This document shows, piece by piece, positions 29,709 through 43,114 of a stretch of 64,000 bases of DNA. Made by a program: the position numbers and the translations under genes. The first letter of the stretch is position 1. Every line of letters begins with the position of its first letter. Origin of the DNA: Theocolax elegans. Its lineage: Eukaryota; Arthropoda; Insecta; Hymenoptera; Cerocephalidae. The stretch spans positions 47,309,466 to 47,373,465 of the forward strand of contig CM047431.1 of the NCBI GenBank assembly GCA_026168455.1, read 5' to 3'. The notes under the pieces are model-generated. The model did no database searches and was not told the DNA's origin. It was given only the letters and a program-made list of their open reading frames with translations.

Positions 29709-30137
29709 TCCCGCGTAAAAAAATTACAAGTAATGCACATATAAAAAACGTGCGACATGTTTAAAACATATATCATGCATTTATCTTGTGACCGAATCCC
29801 ATGGGGTTGATGTTTTATACATATGATATCTGCCAAATGCATAACGAATATGTATATTATAAGCGTGTGGATACTTTCTTTTTTCAACCTTAACACTCAT
29901 GTCGCTTATGTGTAGATATTATAAATATTTAGTGTATCTGGGATGTTTATAGAGTGCACTTCATAAATATCTCAGGTACACTAAATATATTTACCATACC
30001 TACATGGAAGCTACACATAGGCGACTCGTACAAGATGTAGAAATTTTCATCAGGCACATGTAGGATACATGTACCTGAATACACGTAGTGTACATGTTTA
30101 TTACATATGTGACAAATGAAATAATTTTTTTACGGGA
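29709..30137. repeat. Foldback element, about 430 bp
   Basis: Terminal inverted TCCCG..TAAAAAAATTA sequences bound a palindromic interior. Inside, GTCGCTTATGTGTAG (29902) pairs with CTACACATAGGCGAC (30010), and TTTAGTGTATCTG pairs with its near-complement. It is probably a nonautonomous DNA element. Confidence 0.55.
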
Positions 30138-30810
30138 ATTAATAGATCGCTGCGTCTTTTGATCTCATACACTGCAGCATTTTCTTGCACAGCCCCTACT
30201 TAAAAAATTCGCTTCTTCTCTCTCGCTTTCGCTGTCTCTCTTTCTCTTATTCGCTATGTATCTCTTTTTTTAGGACAGTCTGACTGCGGGTATCTGGAAA
30301 TAAAAAAACAAAACACAAAGTATTGAAATATTTTTTTTTATATTTAAAAAAGTAAGAAAATGTATAAGATAACGGAAAAAAATTTATGGCAGCAAGAAAA
30401 TTTTCGATACAGAAAATTTAAGGTTAATAGGTTATTAGACCTATAACCAAGTCGTATTATTAAAACTGAAAGACTTTCATATTTTTAAAGACTTATTTGA
30501 GTAATCTGATTTTAATTATCTTAATAATTTAGACCTAGTGCGTTAACTCCGACGAAGATTTTATTAGCATCTGCAGCGGCAGCGCAAACAAATTCTCAAA
30601 GTCCGTGACACTGAAGTTGTATCGATGCGAAGTCAAACGTTAAACTAAAGATGCAAGAAAATAATATGTTTCTGCAACTTCGTTATATTAATATATTAAT
30701 CAAATATTATAAATAAAAATCAGGTAAAATAATTCATTGTACATTAATTTAGCTTGCATCCAACATAGATTGCGTTAACAGTTTCTGTTTTTGTCGGTTT
30801 CCTAGACTTA
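30138..30810. other. Noncoding sequence
   Basis: CT-rich near 30215-30250, otherwise AT-rich. No gene seen. Confidence 0.5.
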
Positions 30811-30913
30811 GTTATTAACTAGGGGGGCCGAGCCCCCCTGCGCGCTGCCGCGCGCCAACCCCCCGCGCGCTTCGCGCGCAAGTTTCTGTTTTCAGGCTGC
30901 GCCTGAGAACAAA
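30811..30913. repeat. GC-rich cluster of short hairpins
   Basis: An abrupt GC-rich island in AT-rich DNA made of consecutive inverted repeats: GGGGGGC-CGA-GCCCCCC, GCGCGC-TTC-GCGCGC, a GCGCGC/GCGCGC pair between them, and a ~10 bp stem around CAGGC-TGC-GCCTG. Short similar stretches TTTCTGTTTT flank it. The origin is unknown. Confidence 0.6.
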
Positions 30914-33298
30914 AATTTATAAGGCACGACCGAATATACCTCGGTTATTATTATATAAAATAGTAATAATAATAATAATTAGAATTGTAATTATAGTATG
31001 CAGAATTATTATTTTGCATATACATATATGTTCTAATAATAAATTTCAAATGTATTTATAGATGTTAAATTTTAGATATAATTCTAATATTCTGAATATC
31101 AATGTATTGAAGAGAAAAGTGTCGTTCCTCAAACAACTCAAAATTAAAAAAAAAAAAATATTTGGCAATTCATGTATATTGTTTAAATTTGTTAATTTTT
31201 GAAGAAATTCATTTGTATGAAGCTTTGTTTTTTTTATTATGCAGCTGGTGGAATGGTTACTGGAGCATTATATAAATTTAATTTAGGTCCCAATGATGTG
31301 TTCTCGGGTGCCTCTTTGGTAGTATATTTAGAGTAGTGTATGGTACCTATATGTACTTTATGTTTAAATTGATGAATTTGTCAAGTGAAAAACTCAGTGA
31401 ACAAAGTCATAAATTGAAATATGTACATGAAGAGTGAATTATTAACTTCTATTTTAAATTACAATGTTATTAATAACATGAAAACGTTAATCATTTCTTT
31501 TTTTTTATTCATTAAATAAATTAAGAAAAATTAAGAAAAAAGTAATTATAATATTTGAAAAGACAAATATATTTAAGTAATATAAAATCAATATATTTTT
31601 ATAGAATTCGCAGACACAATAAATTCGTTATGTTTATTTAACGTTCAAGTCCAAATTTTTCAAGTTTAAGAACAAAGTTTTTTGTTTAATTTTATTAACA
31701 AAACAACAATTATTAATTAAATTTTAATTTAAAATTTTAGAAAAATTTGGACATAATGAAAACATATTTTACAGGGTTTGACGTTTAGATTATTTTCAAA
31801 ATTTTATTATTGTGTGTGGTAAATATTTTTTACTGTTTTATATTTTTTTATATCAAATTTTGTTATAAAAATATTAGTATTTTTTTAATTAATAAAATTT
31901 TTTATTATAATTCTTTCTTTTATTCGATTTTTTGTATTAAAAAATAAATAAAAAAAGAGAATTGTTATAAATAAATATTTTTGTAAATAATAAAAAAAAT
32001 CTGAAATTCAAATTTGAATACGGGACGCGGGTTACATAAAATGCGATATACATTATCCTTATGTGTATATGATGGCGCTGATGGCACTATTTAAACGGAC
32101 AATAAATATAACGTTAGTTTATTTATTTTATTGTGTATATAAAGTTATGTATATACATTATGTATATATATATTACGTATACACATAGTTTTTATATGAT
32201 TTTCATGAAGTTTTACAGTATGATATTAGTTATTCTAATATAAAATTAAGTGAGCATTACAAAATAGCAGAAGCTCTTGTCCAGTATTTGTCCAATGTTG
32301 GCAGTGCTTGAAAATAATAAGTTTTGTCGCCTTTTCATATATGCCATGGTTCTACCCAATTTTAATATTTATAGTATAAAATAACTATTACAATAATTAA
32401 AAAAATTATATAAACTTTATGACTATAAATATTTTATTTGATAAGTAGCGTAGATTATTTAAAAATAGTAAAATATCAATCTTAAAAATTAATACTTATA
32501 TCAGTACAGTTTTATAAATTTTTAATTAATATAATAAAATAACATAATAAACTAATATTATTAATAATTATATTATATGGAGAATTATTAATTGCGAATG
32601 TAAGTATAGCTTTCTGCACATATGTATATAATTAAATAAAGTAAAGTATTTTAAAAATTATGAAAAAGTCTTGGGAATTTTACCTTATACATTATGAAAC
32701 GTGTAAAATATATCATATGTATAAATATATAACACTCATAGTGTTACTCAAAAATCCAAATTTAAAAAAGGCAATGATCGTGTAGCAATTACATTATAAT
32801 TATTTAAAAATTGTCAATATTCCGTCAGGAGTTATTTATTTTATTATTTTATTTATTTTTGTTTTATTTTCTGTTGCGATAACAAAATAATAATATAATT
32901 AAATAAATTCACGATTGCATAAATAAAATAGCTGATTTTTTTGTATTATTATACCAATATTGCATTTGCAGCTTTAACCTATTTTAATGATATAAAAAAA
33001 GAAAAGAGAAACCATAGTTCTTCGTCCGGTCGGCTTATTATACCCCGGATCAGCAATAAAATAGAGATGCAAATGGATATTAGTTGAATTTTTTGTTTTA
33101 AATTTAATTCTAACGAACCATCGCTAAAGCTTTACGCAAATACTTTTAAAATCATAGAGATTATTCTGGTAAAAAAAAGAGATAGAAATTGCTCGTTAGC
33201 TGTTTGAGTTGCGAATGCTTTTTGTCGATGAACGTAAATCTAGTGGTCTCGTTAAGTCGTTCACTTAAATCTACGACACGTGCTAGTTCTCTCTTTCC

Positions 33299-33331
<33 letters not shown>

Positions 33332-35785
33332 TATTCCTCTCACTCTAATCTTTTTCAGTTGAAAATTATTGACGTTTCAACGATACATATGCTTCAATCG
33401 ATTTTACTGTGCTAAAATTGGTTAAAATTGATTCTTGTACAGATTACTCGGGTACAGATGATCCATAATGACTGGAAAATTTGTTAAACGAGTACTTTGA
33501 TTACTATGTTACCACACGTAATCGGAACGTAAATAAGTAGATAATAGTAAATTAATCGCAGCATAGAGACAGTGAAAATGATCATCATTTTTAGTAATAA
33601 ATTTTATTATATTTTATGGTAAATATTTAGAACGAAAGTACTAATTTTTGTAATAAGTATTTTAAGTGCTAATATTGTATATATCGTAATCACTCTCCCT
33701 GGTGTTAATCTTAAAAACTTATATGCGATCTGACGGAGGCAAAAGAAAAAAATCTTAAAAAGACAGATTTTTTTATAATAAGCAACATTTTTTATTTTAA
33801 GTGGTGGTTTAAGTTGTTGTAAGTACTATCGTAATTGAAACGTGCCCTAGCATTATTCGAACACTCCGAGCAGTTTCTTGTATACGTAACAGTTTCGTTG
33901 CTTATTTCAAATCCTGTTGTAATTTTGGTTCCATCAGCATTGCATCCTTTTCTAATATTTATTTATTAATATAATTTTCACAGTTAAAATTTTTCGAAAA
34001 TTTTTGTGTACGAATTAATATTCCATTATTAAAATATAAAAATGAATTAGAATTCATGTATATGTATATATAGCGTAGGATAGAAAGTATAAAATGTGCG
34101 GGAACGCGAAAGCGCATTGAAATAAGTCCGATCGGTTGCAGGGGGTAGATCGTTATAAAACTCGACCACGAGATGTAGATGCGACCCTTTCAACAATTTG
34201 AATAATTATTATATGCGGTGTCATCACTGGCAAACACTCCGTTTATTACCGCGAGCGTAGAACCCGGATTTATTATGCGCGAGCGACAAGCGCGACAAGG
34301 TGTCCAAGGTATATTCCCCGGACGTGCTGTTTTGATAGAGCTCTCAGAACCATCAGAAATGTTGACTCGCGCTCTCCAGCATAAATCAAACGTTTCCGCG
34401 GGATTCAAATCTTTCCTAAATCTTGAGTATTACTGCGTATTACCTCCGTCCAGCAATTTCCTAGATCGTCATTTATGTACACCTCTATACTCTAACGATT
34501 ATGTGGATTTATGTGCGTACCGATATATGGATTTTTTTTTTCAATTTATATATATTTGTTCCTCGGTATGTACCCAATATTAATTTGCGTCTTGAAAATA
34601 TCGTCGTGCACGCTTGAACGGGATGGAGTTATAAATGTTTATAATTATAATAGATTTTGTACAACTCTCAATGTGGATTACATTTAATCCCAAACTAGAG
34701 CTTTTCAACTTACAATTTCCTTTATTTAGGTAATCCATCAACGTTAATGATCTTGCATCTAACATAATAATTATTATAATTTTTTTATCTTATTACTGTG
34801 GTATATTAAAGGATGTTCACGCGAAATATCTATTTCCAACTTTGAAAGTTAAAATTTAGTGTGCGTATAATAAATAATGTCTTTTTAAATTATTGATTTA
34901 AAAAATGTTATATTTACCATGTAGATGCTGAGAAAATAGATTTAAAAGTGAGCACTTTTGAACATTGAAATGCATACGTTCTTACGGTCCATGCGTCGTT
35001 CGCGTGACAAATTTTTTTTTGCATTGATTTTCCCAACTTTACAAAACTAAACTTTATTAAAAAGAAACTTCAACTTTCATAAAAAAATTACGATATTTTT
35101 ATAATATTTTATTGTCGATTAAATGAATTTAATAAATGTTGATAAACTTGATTTATCGTAGATTCAATTAGTTATAAAAAAGACATAGAAAAGAATGGCA
35201 ACGTTGTAGAGAACAGCTGATTATGCATATATATATTAACAACGTTCTCTCTCCATTTAACAATATTTTTTTTTACAAAATCTTCCTTTGTATCGACTTT
35301 GATTTTTATTCATTTTAATTACATATGATATAACTAACAATTCACTTACTGTTTACGTTTTCAATACAACGACATATATATATACACATTACACACACGA
35401 AGCATTAACAGAATGTTCCAATGTTGCCACATCTGTCCTGTGTAAAAAGTAAACCAAAATATAAGTCATATCAACTCACTTTTATTAATTATTTTAATTA
35501 ATTTAATGGAACTAATTATAAGATTAGTCGTGATAATTAGAAATACAAGTTCGCGTACGATTTTAAAACGTTAAATCGAAAAATTACTCTGTTTTGATTT
35601 GCAAGTAACGCGTGAACATTATTAACAAAATGTAACTATTGTTTGTTCTCCTTAAATGTCATACTCGATCGTGGCCACTTTTAGACCTTGAGAAGAGGGG
35701 CCCTCTAAACGACGTTATAATGTTAAATTCTTCATTAATATTATAACTCAGAAGTGGGGTTTACCAATCTCTACACGTAGATGCA
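30914..35785. other. Long gene-poor AT-rich stretch
   Basis: No convincing coding region. A CT run is at about 33298-33332. A more GC-balanced patch at 34080-34500 has open frames on both strands (34190-34408 minus, 34218-34583 plus) without ATG starts or known domains; it could be a conserved exon or an old repeat. Confidence 0.4.
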
Positions 35786-36110
35786 GCATTCCACGTCAAG
35801 TGATCGGATCAAAATTTTAAAATACATCAAACTTTAAGTACAGCTTGCAAAATTTGGTCAGAAATTTTTTTTTTTACAATTAACATAAATTTGGGTATTG
35901 CTTTGCCCGTTTTTCGACTTTTGAATGAAAAAATCAATTGTCGCAAAGGGACAATTTTTTTCAAAAAGAACGTTGATGTTCGTTGATAGTATTTGAGAAA
36001 TTGATCTTGATTAGGAATTCTAACCCAGCAGGATGAATTCTAGACGTAATCAGTAAAACCTAATATTTTGTAAATATTTTTCTGTTTTCTGAAAAACATT
36101 TCTAGGTTGT
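35786..36110. repeat. Diverged relative of the 1061-1562 foldback family
   Basis: Shares GCATTCCACGT..AAGT..TC..CAAAATTTTAAAAT with the flank at 1018-1055 and GAATTCTAACCCAG..GGAT.AATTCTAGAC with the arms of that element. No coding capacity. Confidence 0.5.
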
Positions 36111-36696
36111 ATCTTTCAAGTTTTATTTTTATTTACATATTTCTTCATTTTTTAACGAATTTTAGAAAAAGATAATTTTTTAGGGCTATGAAGGACATAA
36201 TGAACAAGAACCCAATCGGAAGAAATAAGTGTTAAATGAAAAAAAGGTTAAAGAAAAAAGAATGAAAATAGTAGTTTCCGATATAAATGTGAAAGTGTTG
36301 ATTTCCGGGCGAGTACGAGTTTATCGCCCGAACGAAGTGATGACGATACTTGTACGAATCGAAAATCATCTTTCGCACGTGTATCGAACAATATTAATAT
36401 GTATTGTGTAAAAAGAAGTCTGGGGAACGTCTGGGAAAGTCTGCTTATAAAGTCTTGGCAAAGTCTGGCTGGTGAGACTGTTCCATACTTTTCGCCAGAA
36501 GTCTGGCAAAATCTGCGGGAAAAAGTCTGGTAGAATTCTCCCAGATTTTTAAAAATAATTATAGAGTCTAGCAAAATGTGTGGGAGAAAGTATTGCTTAT
36601 TTATGCTAGACTTTCAAGAATAATTATAAAGTCTGACAAAATGTGCGGGAAAAACTCTTGTTCAATTCTCCCAGACTTTAAAATAAAATATATTAA

Positions 36697-37080
36697 GGGG
36701 GTTTCATACTCAATTTTTGATGATTAATTAATAAAAAAGTAGAACAGTATGTGAAAAAATAAGAGAAGAGGCGCCTTCGTTTATTGACAATCTAACTGTG
36801 TGCTGAATTTTAGATTAAAAGATAATTGCGTTTTCGAGAAAAGTCTTACCAAAAATATCAAATATTTTCACCTCGTTGAGGTTAGGTTCAGATTTTTGGT
36901 AAGACTTTTCTCAAAAACGCAATATAATTTTAATCTGAAATTCAGCACACAGTTAGATTATTCATAAACGAAGGCGCCTCTTCTCTTATTTTTTCACATA
37001 CTGTTTTATTTACAAATTTATTACTAATAAACACGATTGCCGGTAAGGTAGGGAGGATAAATATTGACTATGGCACCCCG
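36697..37080. mobile_element. Palindromic TTAA-target element A (384 bp)
   Basis: Flanked by TTAA (36693-36696 and 37081-37084). Ends GGGGGTTTCATACTC and ..CATGGCACCCCG-like complement; arms of about 120 bp meet at ~36880. No coding capacity. The TTAA target suggests mobilisation by a piggyBac-type transposase, by inference. Confidence 0.75.
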
Positions 37081-37084
37081 TTAA

Positions 37085-37463
37085 CGGGATGTTGAACCCA
37101 ACTTACAGGGATATACACCTTTCAAGATAAGAATTATGTTGGAAATAATGATTTAAAAATCTGAAAAAATTCATATCGGTACTTTAAAATAAAAGCGAGG
37201 GCATGACGTACTTATTTTTTAAGAAATAATAATTTTTTTAATAATAATTGAATAAACAATTTTTGGTCGGTAATTATTGATTGAAAAAGAATGCATTTTC
37301 AACGCAAAAATCAGATATAAATTACAATTTTAATATTCTGAAAAAAATTGAGTATACTATTTAAAACATGCCTAAGGGCATGGCGTTCAGGATTTTTTCA
37401 AAAATTTGTTCTTTTGTTTATAAAAATTATTAAAAAAGACAATTTTCTGAGTACAACATCCCC
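37085..37463. mobile_element. Palindromic TTAA-target element B (379 bp)
   Basis: Shares the TTAA at 37081-37084 with element A and ends at TTAA 37464-37467. Ends CGGGATGTTG and CAACATCCCC are inverted. The two copies sit back to back at one TTAA. Confidence 0.7.
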
Positions 37464-37528
37464 TTAAGTCTTGCAAAAAGTATGGGATAGTCTTACCAGC
37501 TAGACTTTGCCAAAACTTGTTTTTTACA

Positions 37529-40000
37529 CGGGATAATTAATATATGTATTAATATGTTATTTTATTGATGTTGATTGTTTTATTTCACTTGTTAGAGAGA
37601 ACATATTTTACTCAATTTTAATTTTAAAATTTCACTTACATTTTTGTAGTTGAATGTAAAAGAATGGAAAACTTTTCAGGATTGAAAATTGATAAAAAAA
37701 ATTGTATAAAAGGTATTGAAATGTTTTGAGGTTAACATTGTAGTACCAAAACACGGACTCGAAGCATCCTCGTGAAGAAAAAATGATTATTTGAAATAGT
37801 AAACGATTTAATGAGATTCTTAATTTTTATATAAAATTCTGGACAAAAATTATAAAATCAAGAAAACATTAAAATTTTATCTAGAATATTTGGCTAATTT
37901 TTTATTTAACTTTCATCTCCCTGTAACGCACTAAATATTGTATTTCGTAATTCCTAAAATGTTTAAATTTCCCGTCACTTCATTTAATGTTTGATGCGAT
38001 GTTCCCGCTCGAGCGATCGTGCACATAAAATGCTACGTAACATAGTTATATAGTAAATTTTTTGTGATATAATTAAAAAGTAGTATCGATAATTTAAAAA
38101 TAAATATATAACGAGATGACTCTAATATATTTTAAATATTTTACTTTCATTGAAGAAAAATGTTTGTTTAATATATTATGGTTTAAGATGCAGTTATATG
38201 CGTTTTCGTTACGAGGGTTAAGTAGTACTAAAATTCCAGAGGGATACTCCCTCGAAGGACAGTAACTGTTATTTATGGTGAAATGAGTATTACGTTGACA
38301 TCGCGAGGAAGTTGTACGATTCGCAGTAAGTATACTGACCTAACTACCTTTCCTCTTAACGTCAACGCGCTATCAACTCTATAACTTATACCTCCGTACG
38401 ATTATTTTAAATTAATTAAATTATGAAAACGTGTAGTTAACGTTTATTTGATTCGTATACGGCGATTCCGAGAACAATATCTGTTACCGACTAAAAATTC
38501 GAGAATAATAGGATTTTCAACACGTTATTTATATGGATGAATGATACAAATATATATCTATTATATCGTTATAAAAAAATAATTTTTTGCACATTCGATT
38601 ACGAAGATTATATTTTCGCGTTTAATATTTTTAAAAAAAATTTTATAACTGTTACATTTGTACTTTTCTTACTTACAAATAGATTAAAATACGAAAATAA
38701 TCTTAAATTTACTCGAATAAATAGCTACGAAATGTGAGAAACACCGATTTCGTCGAAGCACGATCGTTTGCCCGTTTTATATTTAAACAATTTACTTATT
38801 GCTCGATTCTCTCTCGTTAAATAACAAAATTCATCGGTACAATAATAAAAAGAGGAGTTTACGGTAAATAAGAGGTTTACCAGGGTTCGCAGCTTATCGT
38901 ACCGAAATAGTAGAATATTGTTAACTTATAAAAAATGAAGCGACAATCGAGAAACGTCTTTTCCTTATACTAACAATTCCTGTAGGTAGTGCAGTAGAGG
39001 AAAAAAAAGAACATTGGAAAAAGCGAGGATGAAAGACACGTAACTTCGTCGTCGATCGTGTCTTTCGGTTCGGTGCGTCAGGTCGTCATTAACGTAAGCT
39101 TCTTAACAACCCTTCTCTACTCTGGTCTTATACACCAAAACGGTTATGTTGCTCACGGCCGAAGAGACATCTTTTCTCTATATTATAAAGAGATCCTCTA
39201 TATACCCTGGGTGGTAACGTCTGGAAACTGATTTTCTCGTATTATTATACAAACTAGATGATTTCATTTTTACATCTATGATCGTAACCGTAATTATAAT
39301 GGTATACGTAATTTATTAATTAACCGTACGATACGCAAAATGTTTAATATACTACGCTACAGTTATTCATTTTTTTTAGATAGCATGGTAAAAATTATAT
39401 ATTTAGCATATGTAGTAATTATTTATTTTTAGTTGAATTTTATCTAAAATTATTTAAAAGTTATTTTATATGAATCGATTATTTATATAATTACATAGCT
39501 AATTTTTTTCTAAAATCAGTTTTTAGTACTGTTAACGTGGAGTATTTTGATAAAAACGTAAAGCATTTGATAAGGTATTTCTTAATGTTATTATTTGTAT
39601 TTTGCAATATATTTTTTTCTACCAATTTTAAATAAATGAATTTATGATTTCTACCAGAGGTATTAAAATACATCTAAAAATCAACAGAAAATGACTACAT
39701 ATGTTCTACAAAATAACTACATCTAATCTCAAAACATTAAAAATAGTCTCATTAGAATAATAGTTGTTGCGAATTTAAAATTACTTTTGTTACTATAATC
39801 AAATCAGAATTATTCGTATTGCCAAAAAAGTTTACAAAAATCCTTCCTTTCAACAGAAACTTAACCTAAACATACATCAAAATTGGCGTATTGAAAAAAG
39901 TATTTAACTATTATAAATTATTCTTATTTAGTAACATTTTGTTATTATAAATCTTTCACATTAAATTAAGTAAATGAAACTTTTTAATTTACGTCCAAAT
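37529..40000. other. AT-rich noncoding sequence
   Basis: No gene supported over about 2.5 kb. Frames at 38537-38737 and 39491-39673 have low-complexity composition only. Confidence 0.5.
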
Positions 40001-41060
40001 CACATCTCCGGGGAAGCGGATTTTACCAAACTCTAGGATGTTTACTACTATAAAAATATGAAGAAACCCAGAAGTTTAAACTATAACGTTCTTTTTTACG
40101 ATGTATATAAGCAAATAACGAAAAATTTCACTAAAAAAGCCCTTGAATTTGATCACTTATAACTCAAAAACATATAATGATAGATACTCAAACTTAAGTT
40201 CGGAAGACAACTTAGATTGAGTAGATTGGCTGTAGAAAGAAGAAGCTCAAATATCTTGATATAGCCCAAAGTTATGGGAAAAATAAAAATAAGAAGCCAG
40301 TTTAACCTAAAAAATCAGTAAATTTTTTTAATTCAAAATAGTCATCAAAGTAGCGTTGAATTCGTTTTTTTCAAAACTTTCGACCAAATCAAGATATTTT
40401 TTATCTTTTTTTTTAAATCTAATCTACTCGTTAATTAAATTTTTTTTAAAAATTGATGTAAAAATATTTTGTTTAAATAGATACAAAAATTGTTTATTCA
40501 AGTAAACTATAATGTTAATGCTGAAATTAAAAGTTTTATTAATAAGTAATAAATATTGCATTTTAGTATTTGCAGTAATAAAAATTACGTTTTAAATAGC
40601 ATCATATGAAATTGTATTTTCAAATAGAATTATATGAAATCACATTCTGAAATAGAATCTTAGGAAAGTATTTTTCAAATAGCATTATATGAAATTTATT
40701 TTGAAATGGAATTATATGAAACAGTTTTTTGAAATAGCATTATATGAAAGAACTTTTTGAAATAGCCTTCTATGAAAGAACTTTCTGAAATAGAATGATA
40801 TGAAACATTCTTTTGAATTAGCATTGTATGAAATCGTTTTTTGAAATAGCATTATATGATCAGGAGCCATCGATATATTTATTTGTTTCCTAGTTATAAG
40901 TAATCAAATTCAAGGGTTTTTTTCGACGAGATTTTTCTTTATTTGCTTAAATCTATCGTAAAAAAGAGCGTTAGAGTCTAATATTCTTGATTTCTTCATA
41001 TTTTTATAGTAGTAAACATATCCTAGAGTTTGGTATAAAGATCCGTTTCCCGGATATGTG
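40001..41060. mobile_element. Large foldback element (about 1.06 kb)
   Basis: Inverted ends CACATCTCCGGGGAAGCGGAT and the complement of CACATATCCGGGAAACGGATC, followed inward by a conserved TTTACTACTATAAAAATATG block on both sides. The interior holds a minisatellite. It is related to the element nested at 46467-47147 by the GGGAAACGGATC end and the ATAAAAATATGAA block. TTAA occurs just outside each side, but I could not fix exact borders. Confidence 0.65.
40596..40860. repeat. Minisatellite of about 30 bp units
   Basis: About nine degenerate units of the pattern GAAATAGCATTATATGAAA plus a T-rich spacer, inside the large foldback element. Confidence 0.8.
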
Positions 41061-41320
41061 ACACTCTCCTGTTAAGTACGATTTTTAGACAAAAATTAAC
41101 TTTGATAAACTTTGTTTTGAAATGTAGTTCATATTGAATTAGCTGATTTGGTTTAAATCGGGGGGTAATAAATACTTAAAAATCTGTCACAATTTTTACA
41201 CGAATGTATATTTATCAGTAAAAATAACTATTTTAATCGAGCGACAATGTTATATTATTACGTTATATTATGTTATGTTAAAACCAACAATACCTATAAT
41301 AGTTTTTATTCTTATCTTAA

Positions 41321-41695
41321 GGGGGTAGCTTACCCGGTGGATTACCGACCGAGCCAAAAAAGGTAATTATTACATTTATTTGAAAAAATACGCAATTGTA
41401 TGCAAAACCCAAACGCAGAAGAACTAAATCATTCGATAATAAATCATTCTACAAAATTCCAGGTCAATACAACACAGACACCCTAAAAAATTTCTGCACC
41501 GAATAATCACAAACAATCGTACATTTTCGGTGCAGAAATTTTTTAGGGTATACTTGCAACTTTGTAAAATGATTTATTACTTAATTAGCTAATGCTTTTG
41601 TATTCGGATTTCACATAAAATTGCGCATTTTTTTAAATAAATGGAATAATTATCTCTTTTTGCTCAGTCGGTAACCTACCGGGTATGCCACCTCC
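41321..41695. mobile_element. Palindromic TTAA-target element C (375 bp)
   Basis: TTAA at 41317-41320 and 41696-41699. Ends GGGGGTAGCTTACCCGGTGG and the complement GGAGGTGGCATACCCGGTAG. Arms pair over most of the length (for example TTTCTGCACCGAA near 41492 and its complement near 41530). Noncoding. Confidence 0.8.
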
Positions 41696-41699
41696 TTAA

Positions 41700-41928
41700 G
41701 GGGATGTCGCACTTTCATTTAAATTATACACTTACCGACGTCACCTGATTTTTCAAATTTTTTTTTATTATTTAATTTGCATAGTTGTTTAATTGTATGA
41801 GTTAAGGCACATTCTATGATGTGCAACAATTGTGTGTGTGGTAAAAAAAATTTAGAAAAAATGAAAATTAATAACTATATATTTGAAAAATCAAATATGC
41901 AGATATCTGTAATCTGTACGGACTCTCC
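41700..41928. mobile_element. Possible TTAA-target element D (229 bp)
   Basis: Starts at the TTAA shared with element C and ends at TTAA 41929-41932. The ends GGGGATGTCGCAC and GTACGGACTCTCC are only weakly inverted, so this call is tentative. Confidence 0.4.
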
Positions 41929-41932
41929 TTAA

Positions 41933-42860
41933 TTTCCTTTAGTAATGTTGTAAATATAATAATTTTACCAAAGGTTCTTGAGATTAATAATAATTCTAAA
42001 ATTCCTAATTACGCGCAATTAAAATTCTGTTTTAAACACTGTGACTGGTTGTCAAAGGAGCGACGCATAACAATAAAAGGAGTGGGGAGGCAAATTTAAA
42101 AGCGGTATTAAAAAATAGAACGGATCTATCATCTGGCATATTGATAAGTAGGTTTAAAATGTCGTAACTCTCGAAGTGTATGTACAGAATCCTGAGGTGA
42201 AAGAGAGGCATAAATTAGAGGTTGGAGCGGGAAAGCGCGCGAGCCGCAAGGACCAAGAAAAATGTTTATCGCGCGCGTTATGAAATTCTCGAACGGGGTA
42301 ATTTGTCGGTCTAATAAAACTCAACCGACGGATCGGAGGTGGAGGCAGAAGAGACATCGATTACTCGTGTGACCCATACCTTACGCGCGTACGTCCAAAG
42401 ATTGCTTGCGCCCTCGTAATTCTTCTTTTGGAATGCGCGACAAGATCTTGTCGCTTCTTAACGGATATGAAAATTTAATAACCAAACTGGTAGACTCGAG
42501 ACGAGAGAACATACTTTCCTCTTTCATCCAGCTCGCTCGATGAATGTTCATTTTTGGTTTTCAAAGTTAAACCACGAGGATAATACACACACACACACAC
42601 ACATACATATACATGCCGAGTTCGTTCGGCGTAGTAAAACAAATAATGAAAATTTGCGATTCTCATCCTTTTTCTTCTTCTTCTATAGTTTTTTTTTTAT
42701 CTAATGTAAATTCGTGACGGGTATAACAAAGTTATATGAAAGTTGACAAAGAGAAAAGATATAACGAGCCTTGATTAAAGAGTAAACGTGAAAGAAGGGA
42801 AGATGTAGAACGACATAATTCCAATTTTATTGGGAAACCCGAGCGCCGAACCCGTCTCCT

Positions 42861-42911
<51 letters not shown>

Positions 42912-43079
42912 TTTTACCCTCCAACGAATTTATGGGCAATTTTTCTTATTAATTTTCATAAGTTCGACAAGCACCACACCCGGGTATATACCAAACCACG
43001 TCGACGACGGTTTATATTGAAAGATGCCTCGCGCGCACGACCTAAAGATTTCGTAGATTCGAATTTTCGGTAAAGGAAA

Positions 43080-43114
<35 letters not shown>

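Larger units (their letters stand above)
36405..37528. repeat. Degenerate AAGTCTGG-type repeat element split by two palindromic insertions
   Basis: From 36411 to 36692 the motif AAGTCTGG and variants recur many times; the pattern resumes at 37468-37515 after the two inserted elements. The ends GTGTAAAAA (36406) and TTTTTACAC (37518) are inverted, so the repeat may itself be a nonautonomous element of about 350 bp before the insertions. Confidence 0.55.

Noticed and set aside
30811..30913. CRISPR array or bacterial contamination
   Set aside because: No repeat-spacer periodicity, and the flanks are continuous AT-rich eukaryotic DNA.
34190..34583. Overlapping frames on opposite strands in a GC-balanced patch
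   Set aside because: Neither begins with ATG and neither shows a known domain or splice context; noted only as a patch of different composition.
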